Assembly: GCA_016210115.1 (NCBI GenBank)
Contig: JACQUW010000131.1
Location: 1 to 41,408 of the forward strand
Source: Deltaproteobacteria bacterium
GTDB taxonomy: Bacteria > Desulfobacterota > Binatia > UBA9968
DNA: 41,408 nt
Direction: 5' to 3'
Below the pieces are notes generated by a model. That model made no database searches and was not told the DNA's origin. It was given only the letters and a program-made list of their open reading frames with translations. A program made the position numbers and the translations under genes. This document shows, one piece after another, positions 23,700 to 32,524 of the stretch; position 1 is the stretch's first letter, and each line of letters opens with the position of its first letter.

Positions 23700-25960
23700 T
23701 AGATCAGTCCCCACTTCCGGCGCATCCACCATTCGCTCGAAAGCAGCAGCAGGATGGGCAAAAAAGTCCAGAGCGTGCTCCAGAGCTGGATCTGGCGTCT
23801 CTCCACTATCTCCGCGGGCTTGAGCGAATCGAGCTTTGCCGCCATGCGCTCGAGGCTTTTCTCATCCCAATCTGAAATCGAGATGAAGTCGCCTCGGCTC
23901 TTATCCGCGATCTGCTTCAAGAGATCCGGCCGGGGTCGCCCGTCTTCCGCCTCGCCGAAGGTATGCGCTGCTACGAAGCTCTTGCTATCTTTACCCAGGA
24001 GCTTGCCTGAAAGGGTCGCGTCCGCTTCTAGTCGGTATGCGCCCTCTCGACTCGGAGTAAATTCACCCGCATAGATGCCTTCCTCTGTTTCTTCCATACT
24101 GTCGAGCATTGTCGATTCATCTTCAGGGCCCGAGATTCGGACCCGGAGGGTTGCCCGCGCGGCAGGAGTAAAATCATCCTTCAGCACTTTGACCGTGAAG
24201 ATGATCTTTTCCCCGGGAGCTTTGGACCCGGCCAGCGGCTGGATCTGGACCTGCTCGAAAGAGGGTTCCTGCGCAAGCCACCGCACCGCCTGGCGAACCA
24301 ATTTGAGATGGTTTTGCGGGCTTTCTCTTTGGCCCACGGCCACCAAATTCCAGCGCCAGAAGTCGTCGCTCATGAGCGCCAGCGTGCGTCCTTTGCCGAA
24401 TCTCCCGACCGTCAGCAGAGGATATCCTGTTCCCGCTCCGTCGGTCGTGGCCAAAAGGAGTGCTTCGCCTCTCGCTCGAAGGACCTGATTTAAGGTTGTA
24501 AGAGGGGGCATTCTCTTCCACGTCGCTTCGTTGACGGCAGGATCTGAAAACAAACGGGTTACAGGATGAGCTTTGCCCGCGGTCGTGAGCAATCCGCGCA
24601 CCTGCACGCCGTTCTGGTAGCTTCCTTTCCCATCCAACTCCACCGGCAGAAGATCACGGAGGGAGCTTTCCGCGTAACCTCCCCGGTCAAACGAACGAGA
24701 ACCTCCCAGCATCGCAAATCCTCCGCCATCCCTCACGAACTCCCTGACTTTTTCCAGATAGATGATGTTGAAATACGAGCGATAGGAAAAGTCATCAAAG
24801 ACGACGATGTCAAAGTTCTTGATCTCCTCCAGAAAGATCTCATCGATGGGAAAAGGGATCAGGCTGAGCTGGTTATCGGGAACATCGACGCTATCGGTCG
24901 GGGTTCTGAGAAAGACAAATGAAACGAGATCAATGAAAGGATCCTGCTTCAGAGCCATGCGCAGGAACCGATAATTCCAGGACGGAGAGCCGGAGAGCGT
25001 CAGGACGCGGAGCTTGTCGCGCTGGACATCAATCTTAAATTCCTTATGGTTGTTCTGCAGGATCGCTTCTCCCGCCTGCGCGGGAACGGCCAGCGTGAAA
25101 CTATGGGAGCCGATCTCCCGTGGGATGTACGAGAGGGTTACCCGCTGCTCAAATGGATCACGGTCAATCGTTATCGAGCGGCTGGAAATGAGATTTTTCC
25201 CCCGGTTGAAATAAAGCGGGACGGTCTTACCGGCGAGGCCGTAGGCCTGCACGGTCATGTCCAGCTTGACTTCCCTCCCGCGAAACGCGAATTCGGGCGC
25301 TCTAAGATCTGTAATTCGCAGGTCAGCGTATTTGCCGCTGTCGGCAACTCCGACAGCGAAAACAGGAATGCGCAAAGAAGGGAGATCATCGACGGATTTG
25401 ATCTCGCCGTTGGTAATGCCGTCGCTGAAAAGAATGATTCCAGCCGAAGAAGGGTCTTCTCCGATTTGCCGCAAACCCTCCAGGAGTCTGGTTCCTCGGC
25501 CCTGCGCCGCCAGTTGAGAAATCGCGGCCGGTCCAACCGCTGTCATGCCCGTATCCAGGTGATAGATTTGAAGATTGTAGTCCCTCGCCAACTTCTGGAT
25601 CAATGGTTCTTTGCCGTTCAGGAGCTTCTCTTTAACGAAATCGATTCTGCTCTTGCTCGGCTTTCCCTCTTCCCCGGGGTCAATCGCGGCCGGCAAAGCC
25701 ATACTCTGAGAGGTGTCAATGACCAGCGTCAAGGGATGGCGCAGCCTGCTCACCCGTCGCTCAACCAAACCGGGGCTCAAAAGAAAAAAGACGAGAAGGG
25801 CGTATACCAACCCGCGCAAAAGGATTAAAAGCAAGCCCTTCGGCGCGCCGAGCCGGCGCCTGAAGCTGAGAAACTGGTGTAGGAGAAGAGCCGACGCCGC
25901 CAGTGCTATGGCCACGAAAGCCCACCAGGGAACTCCCCCCGTAAAATAGAATTCACTCAT
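23699..25960 (-). CDS. Membrane protein with vWA and glutamine-amidotransferase-like domains
   Basis: A 753-residue protein. Two membrane segments lie at about 12-30 and 44-63. A von Willebrand A domain (about 76-215) carries the MIDAS D82-T-S-Q-S86 and 'ILFSDGITNG'. A beta-rich domain (about 215-315) is followed by a GATase1-like domain (about 320-550; 'LTLSGSPSWNYRFLRMAL', 'IVVFDDFSY', 'GGGFAMLGGSRSF'), whose catalytic Cys is not obvious. A carbohydrate-binding or Ig-like part follows, and a last membrane helix (about 728-745) ends the protein. It resembles BatA-linked proteins of MoxR clusters. The vWA domain should bind a partner in a metal-dependent way at the envelope. It follows the DUF4159 gene by 55 bases and is coupled to the MBL-fold gene. 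Confidence 0.8.
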   Translation of the reverse strand: MSEFYFTGGVPWWAFVAIALAASALLLHQFLSFRRRLGAPKGLLLILLRGLVYALLVFFLLSPGLVERRVSRLRHPLTLVIDTSQSMALPAAIDPGEEGKPSKSRIDFVKEKLLNGKEPLIQKLARDYNLQIYHLDTGMTAVGPAAISQLAAQGRGTRLLEGLRQIGEDPSSAGIILFSDGITNGEIKSVDDLPSLRIPVFAVGVADSGKYADLRITDLRAPEFAFRGREVKLDMTVQAYGLAGKTVPLYFNRGKNLISSRSITIDRDPFEQRVTLSYIPREIGSHSFTLAVPAQAGEAILQNNHKEFKIDVQRDKLRVLTLSGSPSWNYRFLRMALKQDPFIDLVSFVFLRTPTDSVDVPDNQLSLIPFPIDEIFLEEIKNFDIVVFDDFSYRSYFNIIYLEKVREFVRDGGGFAMLGGSRSFDRGGYAESSLRDLLPVELDGKGSYQNGVQVRGLLTTAGKAHPVTRLFSDPAVNEATWKRMPPLTTLNQVLRARGEALLLATTDGAGTGYPLLTVGRFGKGRTLALMSDDFWRWNLVAVGQRESPQNHLKLVRQAVRWLAQEPSFEQVQIQPLAGSKAPGEKIIFTVKVLKDDFTPAARATLRVRISGPEDESTMLDSMEETEEGIYAGEFTPSREGAYRLEADATLSGKLLGKDSKSFVAAHTFGEAEDGRPRPDLLKQIADKSRGDFISISDWDEKSLERMAAKLDSLKPAEIVERRQIQLWSTLWTFLPILLLLSSEWWMRRKWGLI

Positions 25961-26015
25961 GTTTCAATCTTGTCCGAAGGCTCACCTTCAGTCTGTATCG
26001 AGTGCACAATCTCGC

Positions 26016-26792
26016 TCATCTCGAGAGTCTTTTTCGGATAAAAGGAACATGGATGAGGTCCTCTTTATAATTCTCGGTCATGGCGTAAAGAACGAGGTTG
26101 ATCCCCAGGTGGAATGCATCCCGTCTTTGCTCCTCCCCTCCGGGCGTGCACGGATTCAACCAGTTGCCGAGCTGGTCTTTTTCCCACGCACCACCGAGAT
26201 CGTTGTGACAGTAGACAACCGGCGTGCTGGTTCCGACGCTGATCCCTTCGAGATAGGGGATGACCATTCTCATCCCCCCAATTCGCCTGATCAGATAATA
26301 GCTTCGCATGGCCGCGTGTGACAGGGAGATTCTTTGGAACTCTTTCTCGGGGAAAACGTTTTTCATTTCGCGCCGGAAGCTTCTGTCAAAGCCATAGCCG
26401 GGCTGCCCCAAGGCATCGTCCGCCAGGATAAAACCGCCATAAGAGAGGAATCGCCGCAGATTTTCGATTTCTTCTTGAGTGAAAGGCTCAAAGTCGTATC
26501 TACCGGTCATGTAGATAAACGGATAAGAGAAGAGATCCCGATCGGTTAAAGTGACCTCGTGGCGAACGGGAGCCGCCTCCACACTGGTGCGCGTCATCAG
26601 TTCCTGAATCAGCGGCGTGACGGCCAGAGGATGAGGGTTCCAGTCACCGCCGCGGTATTGGAGTTGCGCGAAAACGAACTGGATCGGGTCTTTGACTTTT
26701 TGCGGATGGCTGGCGTCAAGCCGCCCAAAATCGAAGACGGTCCCCAGCAGCCCGTAAAAAAACGCGCGCAGTGCCTCTCTTCTATTCATCAT
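26016..26792 (-). CDS. DUF4159 protein
   Basis: A 258-residue protein with the DUF4159 signatures 'FVFAQLQYRGGDWNPHPLAVTPLIQEL', 'YPFIYMTGRYDFEPFTQEEIENLRRFLSYGGFILADDA' and 'AFHLGINLVLYAMTENYKEDLIH'. The domain has a GATase1/ThuA-like Rossmann topology but no assigned activity. The N-terminus 'NRREALRAFFYGLLG' has twin arginines followed by a hydrophobic stretch, consistent with export. The first codons overlap the BatA gene by 11 bases, implying coupled translation. In other bacteria this family occurs next to MoxR, DUF58 and BatA genes. Confidence 0.86.
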   Translation of the reverse strand: MMNRREALRAFFYGLLGTVFDFGRLDASHPQKVKDPIQFVFAQLQYRGGDWNPHPLAVTPLIQELMTRTSVEAAPVRHEVTLTDRDLFSYPFIYMTGRYDFEPFTQEEIENLRRFLSYGGFILADDALGQPGYGFDRSFRREMKNVFPEKEFQRISLSHAAMRSYYLIRRIGGMRMVIPYLEGISVGTSTPVVYCHNDLGGAWEKDQLGNWLNPCTPGGEEQRRDAFHLGINLVLYAMTENYKEDLIHVPFIRKRLSR

Positions 26793-28896
26793 AAATGCGT
26801 TGTGCGAGCCAGCTTTCGAAACCTAGCGTGAGAATCAAGAGAAACAGCAAAGGGAAAGAAAGATCGGTTCTCTTCCCGCCCGTTTTAAGGGCTTCCATGG
26901 GAAAAACCTGCGCCCGGATCGGGCGGAGCTTGGCTTGAAGCTCTTGCTCGCTGATGGCTTGAAGACGCGATTCCAGGAAGGGAGAATTGACTGAGTAAAA
27001 CTGGACCGCATCTCTCGCGTCTCCGACGGCAGGCAAAATGAGCCGGTAGATTCCGGCCAGATCGTTCTCCTTAAACGTGGCCGAGGCCCTGCTCCCATTG
27101 GAGCCAATGGTGACCTGTCTCTCCTTCCCATCGGGTTTGAGGATTTTTGCGCTTTTACCGACATAGCCGGGAGGTAGAGAGATCGCTTTCAAGTTTCCCA
27201 CGGCAATACCCGGATCCAGCGCTCCCTTTTTCTCCCCGCTGAGATAGCTGACGACGGACTGAAGAAGCGGAAGATAAACGGTCTTTAGCGGCAGGTCCGT
27301 CCACTCCCGGTCTGCAGAGGTGGCAAAAAAAAGGACGCGCCCTGATCCTATTTTTCTCTCCGAGAGAAGGGCATCTCCGTTGCCCAGGGTTAGCAGAGCC
27401 GACCGGCCGGAGGCTTCGGAGTGAAAATAACCACGAACTTTTGTTGACCGGAGCGTGTCTTTCAAGATCGGGTCGGAAAGGCTTTGCAGCACGGGATGGG
27501 CAAGGTCGAATTTTTCAATTTTTTCTCCATCGGATTGCCCGGCGATTTTTTTTTCTCTTAAAAGCGCGGGCAAAATGGCGGGAGAAGACTGGAAAAGCTT
27601 GCGATTGTAATCTTCCGCCTGGACCCGATCTCCGGCAAAGAAAAGCAGGCCGCCTCCCTTTTGTACAAAATCCCTGAGGCGCGGCAGCAGCGAGTCGGGA
27701 ACTGTCGGTACGTTGCAGAGAATCAGGACCTGGTAATTCTCCAGCGGGGTAGAAGTCAACCCCTCAGGAACAATGACCGTGGGAACGAAGAGCGAGGAGC
27801 TCTGAGCCCCGGTCGGGTTTAAGGCCCGGACCAGAAAGAACGTCTCGCTTTGGACCAGAGACGTCTGAGGATCCCCATCGACGACTAACACTTTGATCCT
27901 GTCTTGGGACTGCAAAGTAAAATAGTGCGTGGCGTTTCCGGCCAGCCCGGCCTTCCTCAGGGCTACATATCCATGGTGGAATCCCGCCTGCGCCAGGGTG
28001 AATTGGAAAGGAACACTCAATTCCCCTTTTGCCGGGAGCGCCACCAGTTTTTGGTCTTTCTTCTGCTCGTCAATGTAAAGCTGAACGAGCAGGTCTTTGA
28101 CGTCCACGTCCGTGAAATTGGCGAGCACGGCTTCGAGCCGGGTGGGAGTCCCGACGCCCACCCCCTGAGTCCCCGCTCGTATTTCCTGAATGGTGGCGTT
28201 TGGGAGCGGCTCTTTTCTCTCCACCTTGATGATCTTTACCGGAACAAGCGGGTCATATTGGCGCAGGCTGGAAAGCGTGAATCGATCCCAGCCAGCCAGT
28301 CCCGCATCGGTTATTACCCAGATTTCTTTTTGGGCTGCCGGCTCCTTCAACAGCTCATAGGCTCGTGTCAAAGCTGAAGTGAAATCGGCAGTTCCCGCGG
28401 AAATTTCGATCTGATCAAGCTCTCGTATGAGGGACTGGCGGTCGGGGTTGAAACGCGGCTCGGCACCGGATTTTGGATTGGTGAGGATCAGGGCCGCCTG
28501 ATCTCCCTCCTTCAACGATGAAAGGATGAGGCCCGCCGCTTCTCTTCCTTGCTTGAGCCCTTCTCCCTCTCCGCTCCATTTCATGCTCAGGGAATTGTCG
28601 AGAATAATTGCCAGTGATATAGATCCTCCGCCGGCGAAGAGCCCGGCCCCGCTCTGAAAGATGGGATTGGCCAGAAGGAGGACCAGAACGCAGATCGCCA
28701 GGGTTCGCAGGGCCAGGAGAATCCAGTGGCGCAGACGACGCGAGCGGGCGATGCGGCGCTGTGAAAGAACGATAAAGCGAACCGCCGGAAAACGCATCTT
28801 CTTCAGCTTGCGCCGGTTTAGCAGATGAATCACCAGCGGAAGGGATGCGGCGAAAAGCCCGAAAAGATAGACGGGATGAAGAAAAAAGAGCGACAT
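26782..28896 (-). CDS. BatA-domain / vWA membrane protein
   Basis: A 704-residue protein. Residues 1-80 form the BatA N-terminal domain: 'LHPVYLFGLFAASLPLVIHLLNRRK', then 'LRHWILLALRTLAICVLVLLLANP'. The vWA domain (about 93-260) has MIDAS D100-N-S-L-S104. A beta-rich middle region follows, then a GATase-like segment (about 360-500, with 'ILCNVPTVPDSLLPRLRDFVQKGGGLLFFAGD') and a C-terminal membrane helix. It is predicted to face the periplasm with its vWA part. Its stop overlaps the DUF4159 start and its ATG is six bases after the DUF58 stop, with GGAGAGGG as ribosome site. Confidence 0.86.
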   Translation of the reverse strand: MSLFFLHPVYLFGLFAASLPLVIHLLNRRKLKKMRFPAVRFIVLSQRRIARSRRLRHWILLALRTLAICVLVLLLANPIFQSGAGLFAGGGSISLAIILDNSLSMKWSGEGEGLKQGREAAGLILSSLKEGDQAALILTNPKSGAEPRFNPDRQSLIRELDQIEISAGTADFTSALTRAYELLKEPAAQKEIWVITDAGLAGWDRFTLSSLRQYDPLVPVKIIKVERKEPLPNATIQEIRAGTQGVGVGTPTRLEAVLANFTDVDVKDLLVQLYIDEQKKDQKLVALPAKGELSVPFQFTLAQAGFHHGYVALRKAGLAGNATHYFTLQSQDRIKVLVVDGDPQTSLVQSETFFLVRALNPTGAQSSSLFVPTVIVPEGLTSTPLENYQVLILCNVPTVPDSLLPRLRDFVQKGGGLLFFAGDRVQAEDYNRKLFQSSPAILPALLREKKIAGQSDGEKIEKFDLAHPVLQSLSDPILKDTLRSTKVRGYFHSEASGRSALLTLGNGDALLSERKIGSGRVLFFATSADREWTDLPLKTVYLPLLQSVVSYLSGEKKGALDPGIAVGNLKAISLPPGYVGKSAKILKPDGKERQVTIGSNGSRASATFKENDLAGIYRLILPAVGDARDAVQFYSVNSPFLESRLQAISEQELQAKLRPIRAQVFPMEALKTGGKRTDLSFPLLFLLILTLGFESWLAQRIYDE

Positions 28897-28902
28897 AATC
28901 GC

Positions 28903-29793
28903 TTACCCTCTCCAACTCAGATAACTGACGAGGGCCTGGTCCAAAGGGGTGGACGTGGAGATTAGCTGGTAATCGATGGTGTTCTGCCGGCACTCCTTGC
29001 GCATGTGGTCGATAAATTCTTCCACGACAGCCTTGTAAGCCTTCCGGATCGTTCTGGGATCGGCCACGATCCGGACATCAGCCTGTTCCAGATCTTCAAA
29101 GAGGATGTTGCCGTCAAACGGCAACTCCAATTCGGCATTGTCCAACAGGTGGAAGACGATAACGTCGTTGCCCTTGAAGCGAAACAGCCGCAGGCCTTTG
29201 AGAATCTCTTCAGGATGGTCCAGGAGATCCGAAACCAGGATAACCAAACCTCGCCGCCTGATCTTTCCCGCTATCTCCTGGAGAACTTTGCCGACGTTAG
29301 TTTCACCCGCCGGCTTCCGTGCCTCAAGCTCACGAAGGATCTCTATTAAGTAGCCTCTCCTGGCCTTTGGAGGAATGAACGAGTCGATGGAGCTGGAAAA
29401 GGAAACCAGGCCGGCCGCGTCCTGCTGTCTCAGTATGAGGTGGGCCAGCGAAGCGGTGAGGATGCAGCCATATTCGAATTTGCTTATTCCATTTGACGAA
29501 TAATCCATCGAGCCGCTGGTATCCAGGAGCAGGTAAGCCCGGAGATTAGTCTCATCTTCATATTCTTTGATGAAATATTTGTCGAATTTTCCCAGGGCCT
29601 TCCAGTCCACCCGGCGTATCTCATCTCCAGGGGAATATTCTCGGTGCTCTTCGAACTCCACGCTGAAGCCCTTTGAACGGCTTCGATGGATTCCCGACAT
29701 GATTCCCTCCACGACCCAGCGCGCCCTCAGGTAAAGGTTGGAGAGCCGCGCCAGAACGAGGGGATCAAAATAGCTTTTGTCGCCGTTGGTCAT
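28903..29793 (-). CDS. DUF58 protein (vWA-like, MoxR-associated)
   Basis: A 296-residue protein with the DUF58 signature 'REYSPGDEIRRVDWKALGKFD' (residues 51-71). It also carries a vWA-type MIDAS 'LLLDTSGSMDY' (D91-T-S-G-S95), a second 'SFSS' element, and 'VILVSDLLD' in the DxxD position. No transmembrane segment is seen, so it is cytosolic or peripheral. DUF58 proteins are the regular partners of MoxR AAA+ ATPases. It is encoded 47 bases downstream of the MoxR gene. Confidence 0.93.
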   Translation of the reverse strand: MTNGDKSYFDPLVLARLSNLYLRARWVVEGIMSGIHRSRSKGFSVEFEEHREYSPGDEIRRVDWKALGKFDKYFIKEYEDETNLRAYLLLDTSGSMDYSSNGISKFEYGCILTASLAHLILRQQDAAGLVSFSSSIDSFIPPKARRGYLIEILRELEARKPAGETNVGKVLQEIAGKIRRRGLVILVSDLLDHPEEILKGLRLFRFKGNDVIVFHLLDNAELELPFDGNILFEDLEQADVRIVADPRTIRKAYKAVVEEFIDHMRKECRQNTIDYQLISTSTPLDQALVSYLSWRG

Positions 29794-29840
29794 GAACCAA
29801 AAAAAAATCGAACTCGCGATCCCCGGCCGGGTCGCGCAGA

Positions 29841-30866
29841 CTATCCCGCCGGCTTGCCGTCGTCGGACGGCTTCACTTCAGTCAACAGGCGAGCGATGAT
29901 ATCGAGTGACGAGAGGCCTTCGGCCTGTGCCTTGAAGTTGGGGATGATCCTGTGCCGAAGGACGGAGAAAGCAAGCGCCTGGATGTCCTCGGCGGAGACC
30001 GCATAGCGTCCCTGTAAAATCGTTCTGGCTTTGGCGCCGAGGATCAGATACTGGGAGGCCCTGGGCCCCGCGCCCCATTCGACATAGTCCTTGATGAACT
30101 GCGGCGAAGCGGGATTCTGCGGCCTCGATTTTTGGCTCAAAGAGACGGCGTAGCCGACCACGAAAGGCGAGGCCGGGACCAGCCGGACCAGCTGCTGGTA
30201 ACGGAGTATGGCGGGGCCATCCATCACCTTCTTCGGAGAGGGCTTGCCGACAGAAGTCGTCTGCATGACGATCTGAACTTCATCCTCGAAAGGGGGATAC
30301 TGGATCTCGATATTGAGCATGAAACGGTCAAGCTGGGCTTCCGGTAAAGGATAGGTTCCCTCCTGCTCGATCGGATTCTGAGTCGCCAGCACGAAGAACG
30401 GCAAGTCCAGGGGGAAAGTTGAACCGCCCGCCGTGACTTTATATTCCTGCATCGACTGAAGCAGAGCGGCCTGAGTTTTTGGCGGCGTCCGGTTGATCTC
30501 ATCCGCCAGAAGAATGTTTGTAAAGATCGGCCCTTTGAGAAATTGGAACCTTCTCCGGCCGGTTTCGTCTTCCTGGAGAATGTCGGTGCCAGTGATATCA
30601 GAGGGCATGAGGTCGGGAGTGAACTGGATACGGTTGAAATCGAGGTCAAGGATCTCGGCCAGAGTGCTGATCAATAACGTCTTGGCCAGCCCGGGAACAC
30701 CGACGAGAAGACAATGACCTTTCGAGAAAAGCCCCGTTAAAACCTCTTCGACCGCCTTTTCCTGTCCCACAATAACCTTGCGAATCTCGCCCAGCATCGC
30801 GTTTTTTTTCGCGGCGAATTCCTGGATCGCCTCAATTTCCTGATCCATCATCTCACTTGCTTGCAT
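29841..30866 (-). CDS. MoxR-family AAA+ ATPase
   Basis: A 341-residue AAA+ protein with Walker A 'GVPGLAKT' (56-63), Walker B 'ILLADEINR' (118-126), sensor 1 'LATQNPIEQEGTYPLPEAQLDRFM' and a C-terminal lid domain 'SVLRHRIIPNFKAQAE'. MoxR ATPases remodel or load cofactors onto proteins together with vWA partners. The ATG at 30866 has AAGAGGG upstream. Only 20 bases separate it from the TPR-peptidase gene and 47 from the DUF58 gene. Confidence 0.95.
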   Translation of the reverse strand: MQASEMMDQEIEAIQEFAAKKNAMLGEIRKVIVGQEKAVEEVLTGLFSKGHCLLVGVPGLAKTLLISTLAEILDLDFNRIQFTPDLMPSDITGTDILQEDETGRRRFQFLKGPIFTNILLADEINRTPPKTQAALLQSMQEYKVTAGGSTFPLDLPFFVLATQNPIEQEGTYPLPEAQLDRFMLNIEIQYPPFEDEVQIVMQTTSVGKPSPKKVMDGPAILRYQQLVRLVPASPFVVGYAVSLSQKSRPQNPASPQFIKDYVEWGAGPRASQYLILGAKARTILQGRYAVSAEDIQALAFSVLRHRIIPNFKAQAEGLSSLDIIARLLTEVKPSDDGKPAG

Positions 30867-30886
30867 TGCTTACCCTCTTCAACGTC

Positions 30887-32518
30887 TCATTTGGTTTTCA
30901 TGAGCCTGTCCAGAGTGGCCCTGGCCTGTTTGCTTTTGTCCTGCTCTCCCAACCCCGCATAGACGTCGGACAAGAGCCGGTGGATCAAAGGATTGAACGG
31001 ATTGATCTGAATGGCCTCTTCAAGGGCTGCTCTGGCTTCCGGATGGTTCTTCTTGGCATGGTAGAGCCGTCCCAGTTGAATGTAGGTGCTAACATGGTCC
31101 GGCTCCAGGTCCCGGGCTTTCTTCAAGTGTGGCAGGGCTTCATCGTATTTGTCCCGTTGAATCAGAACCCGCGCGAGTTTGTTGAGAATAACGGGCGAAT
31201 GGGGACTTGCCTGCAGAGCCCGTTGGTATTCTTGACTCGCGGCGACGGCCCGGCCCCGCCCCAAAAGCTCGTCACCGAGATGAGTCCGATTGCGGGCGAC
31301 CACGGACTGAATCTCTCTCAATTCCACCATCTCCTCGTCGTCTTTCTGATTTGTCTTGACCTTGAGCTTGCGCACCCGGCTTCCCTCTATCGGCTTAAGT
31401 CCCTTCTCTTTGAGGAATTTTTTCCACTCGGTTTCGAAAGCTCCAAAGGAGCTTGCGAAAAGCTGCTCGATGGCCTCAGTAGTCGGCTTTCTCTTCAATT
31501 CGGCCAGCAGGGTTCTCAGTCCCGGCGCTCCTTTCCGGCGATGAATGAAGTCGATCGCCGAGGCGGCCTCCGCATAGGCCAATTGCACTTCCTCCGGGGT
31601 TTCCAGATAAATCAGGGAAGGCTCCATTTTTTTAAAGCCCACAAATTGGTTTTTTTCCAGAGCCCGTGCCAAAAGCGTCTGATTCGCCGGGGTGAGATAG
31701 TCTTCCTCATCGGGAGCCGGATTCCGTCGCCGCCACGCCGTCTCATAAAAACGGGCCATGCCCTCGTGCAGCCAGATGGGCGCCTTATTATCGCTGAGCC
31801 CGACGATAACGAAGTGCAAATATTCGTGGCTGAGCGAGTCGAGCCAGCGGTAGCCATGCATCAGGGTTCGGGGAGAAATTGTCATGATCTTGTTGAACTT
31901 GCAGATCCCCACAGCTCCGGTTCCCTCTATGTCTTTCACCGACAGTGTCGAGATCGCGTTAAAGGACGCGACATCCGGAGCGATCTCGACGCGAACTTTT
32001 CCCTCCGGGAAATACCCCAATGCTTTGCCGATCGACTCGCGGCTCCTCTCGAGCGTTTCGAGAGCGTAGGAGGCCAGAATCCCGTCTCTTTGCTCTTCTA
32101 AGAAGAGCGCGAAGTGAGAGCTCTCGTAGCGCTTGAGCTTTTTGGTTGTATCAAGCGTCTGTTGCGCCAGGAGGCGGAGGGCCTGCCGGCGTTCATCTTT
32201 TGATTCCGTATTCAGCGCCTGCTCTGCTGAACGCAGGGCCTCTTCATAGCGGCCCTGGTGCAATCGGATCCGGGCGGTGAAGTCCAACGCTTCAGGGGAT
32301 TTGGGATTTTCACGCAAGAGCCGGGCTGCAATCTCGTCTGCCTGAGGCAGGCGCCAGGCGTCCAGGTATTCCTCGCCTTGCTTCAGGAGCGCCTCGTTAG
32401 CGCCCGCCGGCGCCGGGCTGAGAGCGAAAAGCGCCAGAAACGTTAAATAGCCCCATGCCAGCGGCAGGCACGAGATACCGGGGCCGACCGAATAAGAAGG
32501 AACTTTCTTGACTTTCAA
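30887..32518 (-). CDS. TPR protein with HExxH metallopeptidase domain (MA-like)
   Basis: A 543-residue exported protein. Residues 1-40 form a signal peptide. TPR repeats follow (about 42-110). A peptidase-MA-like domain contains H231-E-Y-L-H235 and, 17 residues on, 'WLHEGMARFYE' (E252), fitting a gluzincin zinc site. More TPR repeats occupy 400-540 ('AASQEYQRALQASPHSPVILNKLARVLIQRDKYDEALPHL'). It probably is a periplasmic zinc peptidase with protein-interaction repeats. The start is TTG at 32518, six bases after the DUF4175 gene stop; no better in-frame start is seen. Linkage with MoxR genes suggests it processes or senses the substrate of that system. Confidence 0.84.
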   Translation of the reverse strand: MKVKKVPSYSVGPGISCLPLAWGYLTFLALFALSPAPAGANEALLKQGEEYLDAWRLPQADEIAARLLRENPKSPEALDFTARIRLHQGRYEEALRSAEQALNTESKDERRQALRLLAQQTLDTTKKLKRYESSHFALFLEEQRDGILASYALETLERSRESIGKALGYFPEGKVRVEIAPDVASFNAISTLSVKDIEGTGAVGICKFNKIMTISPRTLMHGYRWLDSLSHEYLHFVIVGLSDNKAPIWLHEGMARFYETAWRRRNPAPDEEDYLTPANQTLLARALEKNQFVGFKKMEPSLIYLETPEEVQLAYAEAASAIDFIHRRKGAPGLRTLLAELKRKPTTEAIEQLFASSFGAFETEWKKFLKEKGLKPIEGSRVRKLKVKTNQKDDEEMVELREIQSVVARNRTHLGDELLGRGRAVAASQEYQRALQASPHSPVILNKLARVLIQRDKYDEALPHLKKARDLEPDHVSTYIQLGRLYHAKKNHPEARAALEEAIQINPFNPLIHRLLSDVYAGLGEQDKSKQARATLDRLMKTK

Positions 32519-32524
32519 GACGAA

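Noticed and set aside
25046..25828. Rightward open frame of 260 codons
   Set aside because: Antisense to the vWA-GATase gene, with no ribosome site and no family pattern.
30857..32101. Rightward open frame of 414 codons
   Set aside because: Antisense to the TPR-peptidase gene, which has a signal peptide, HExxH and TPR repeats; the shadow frame has none.
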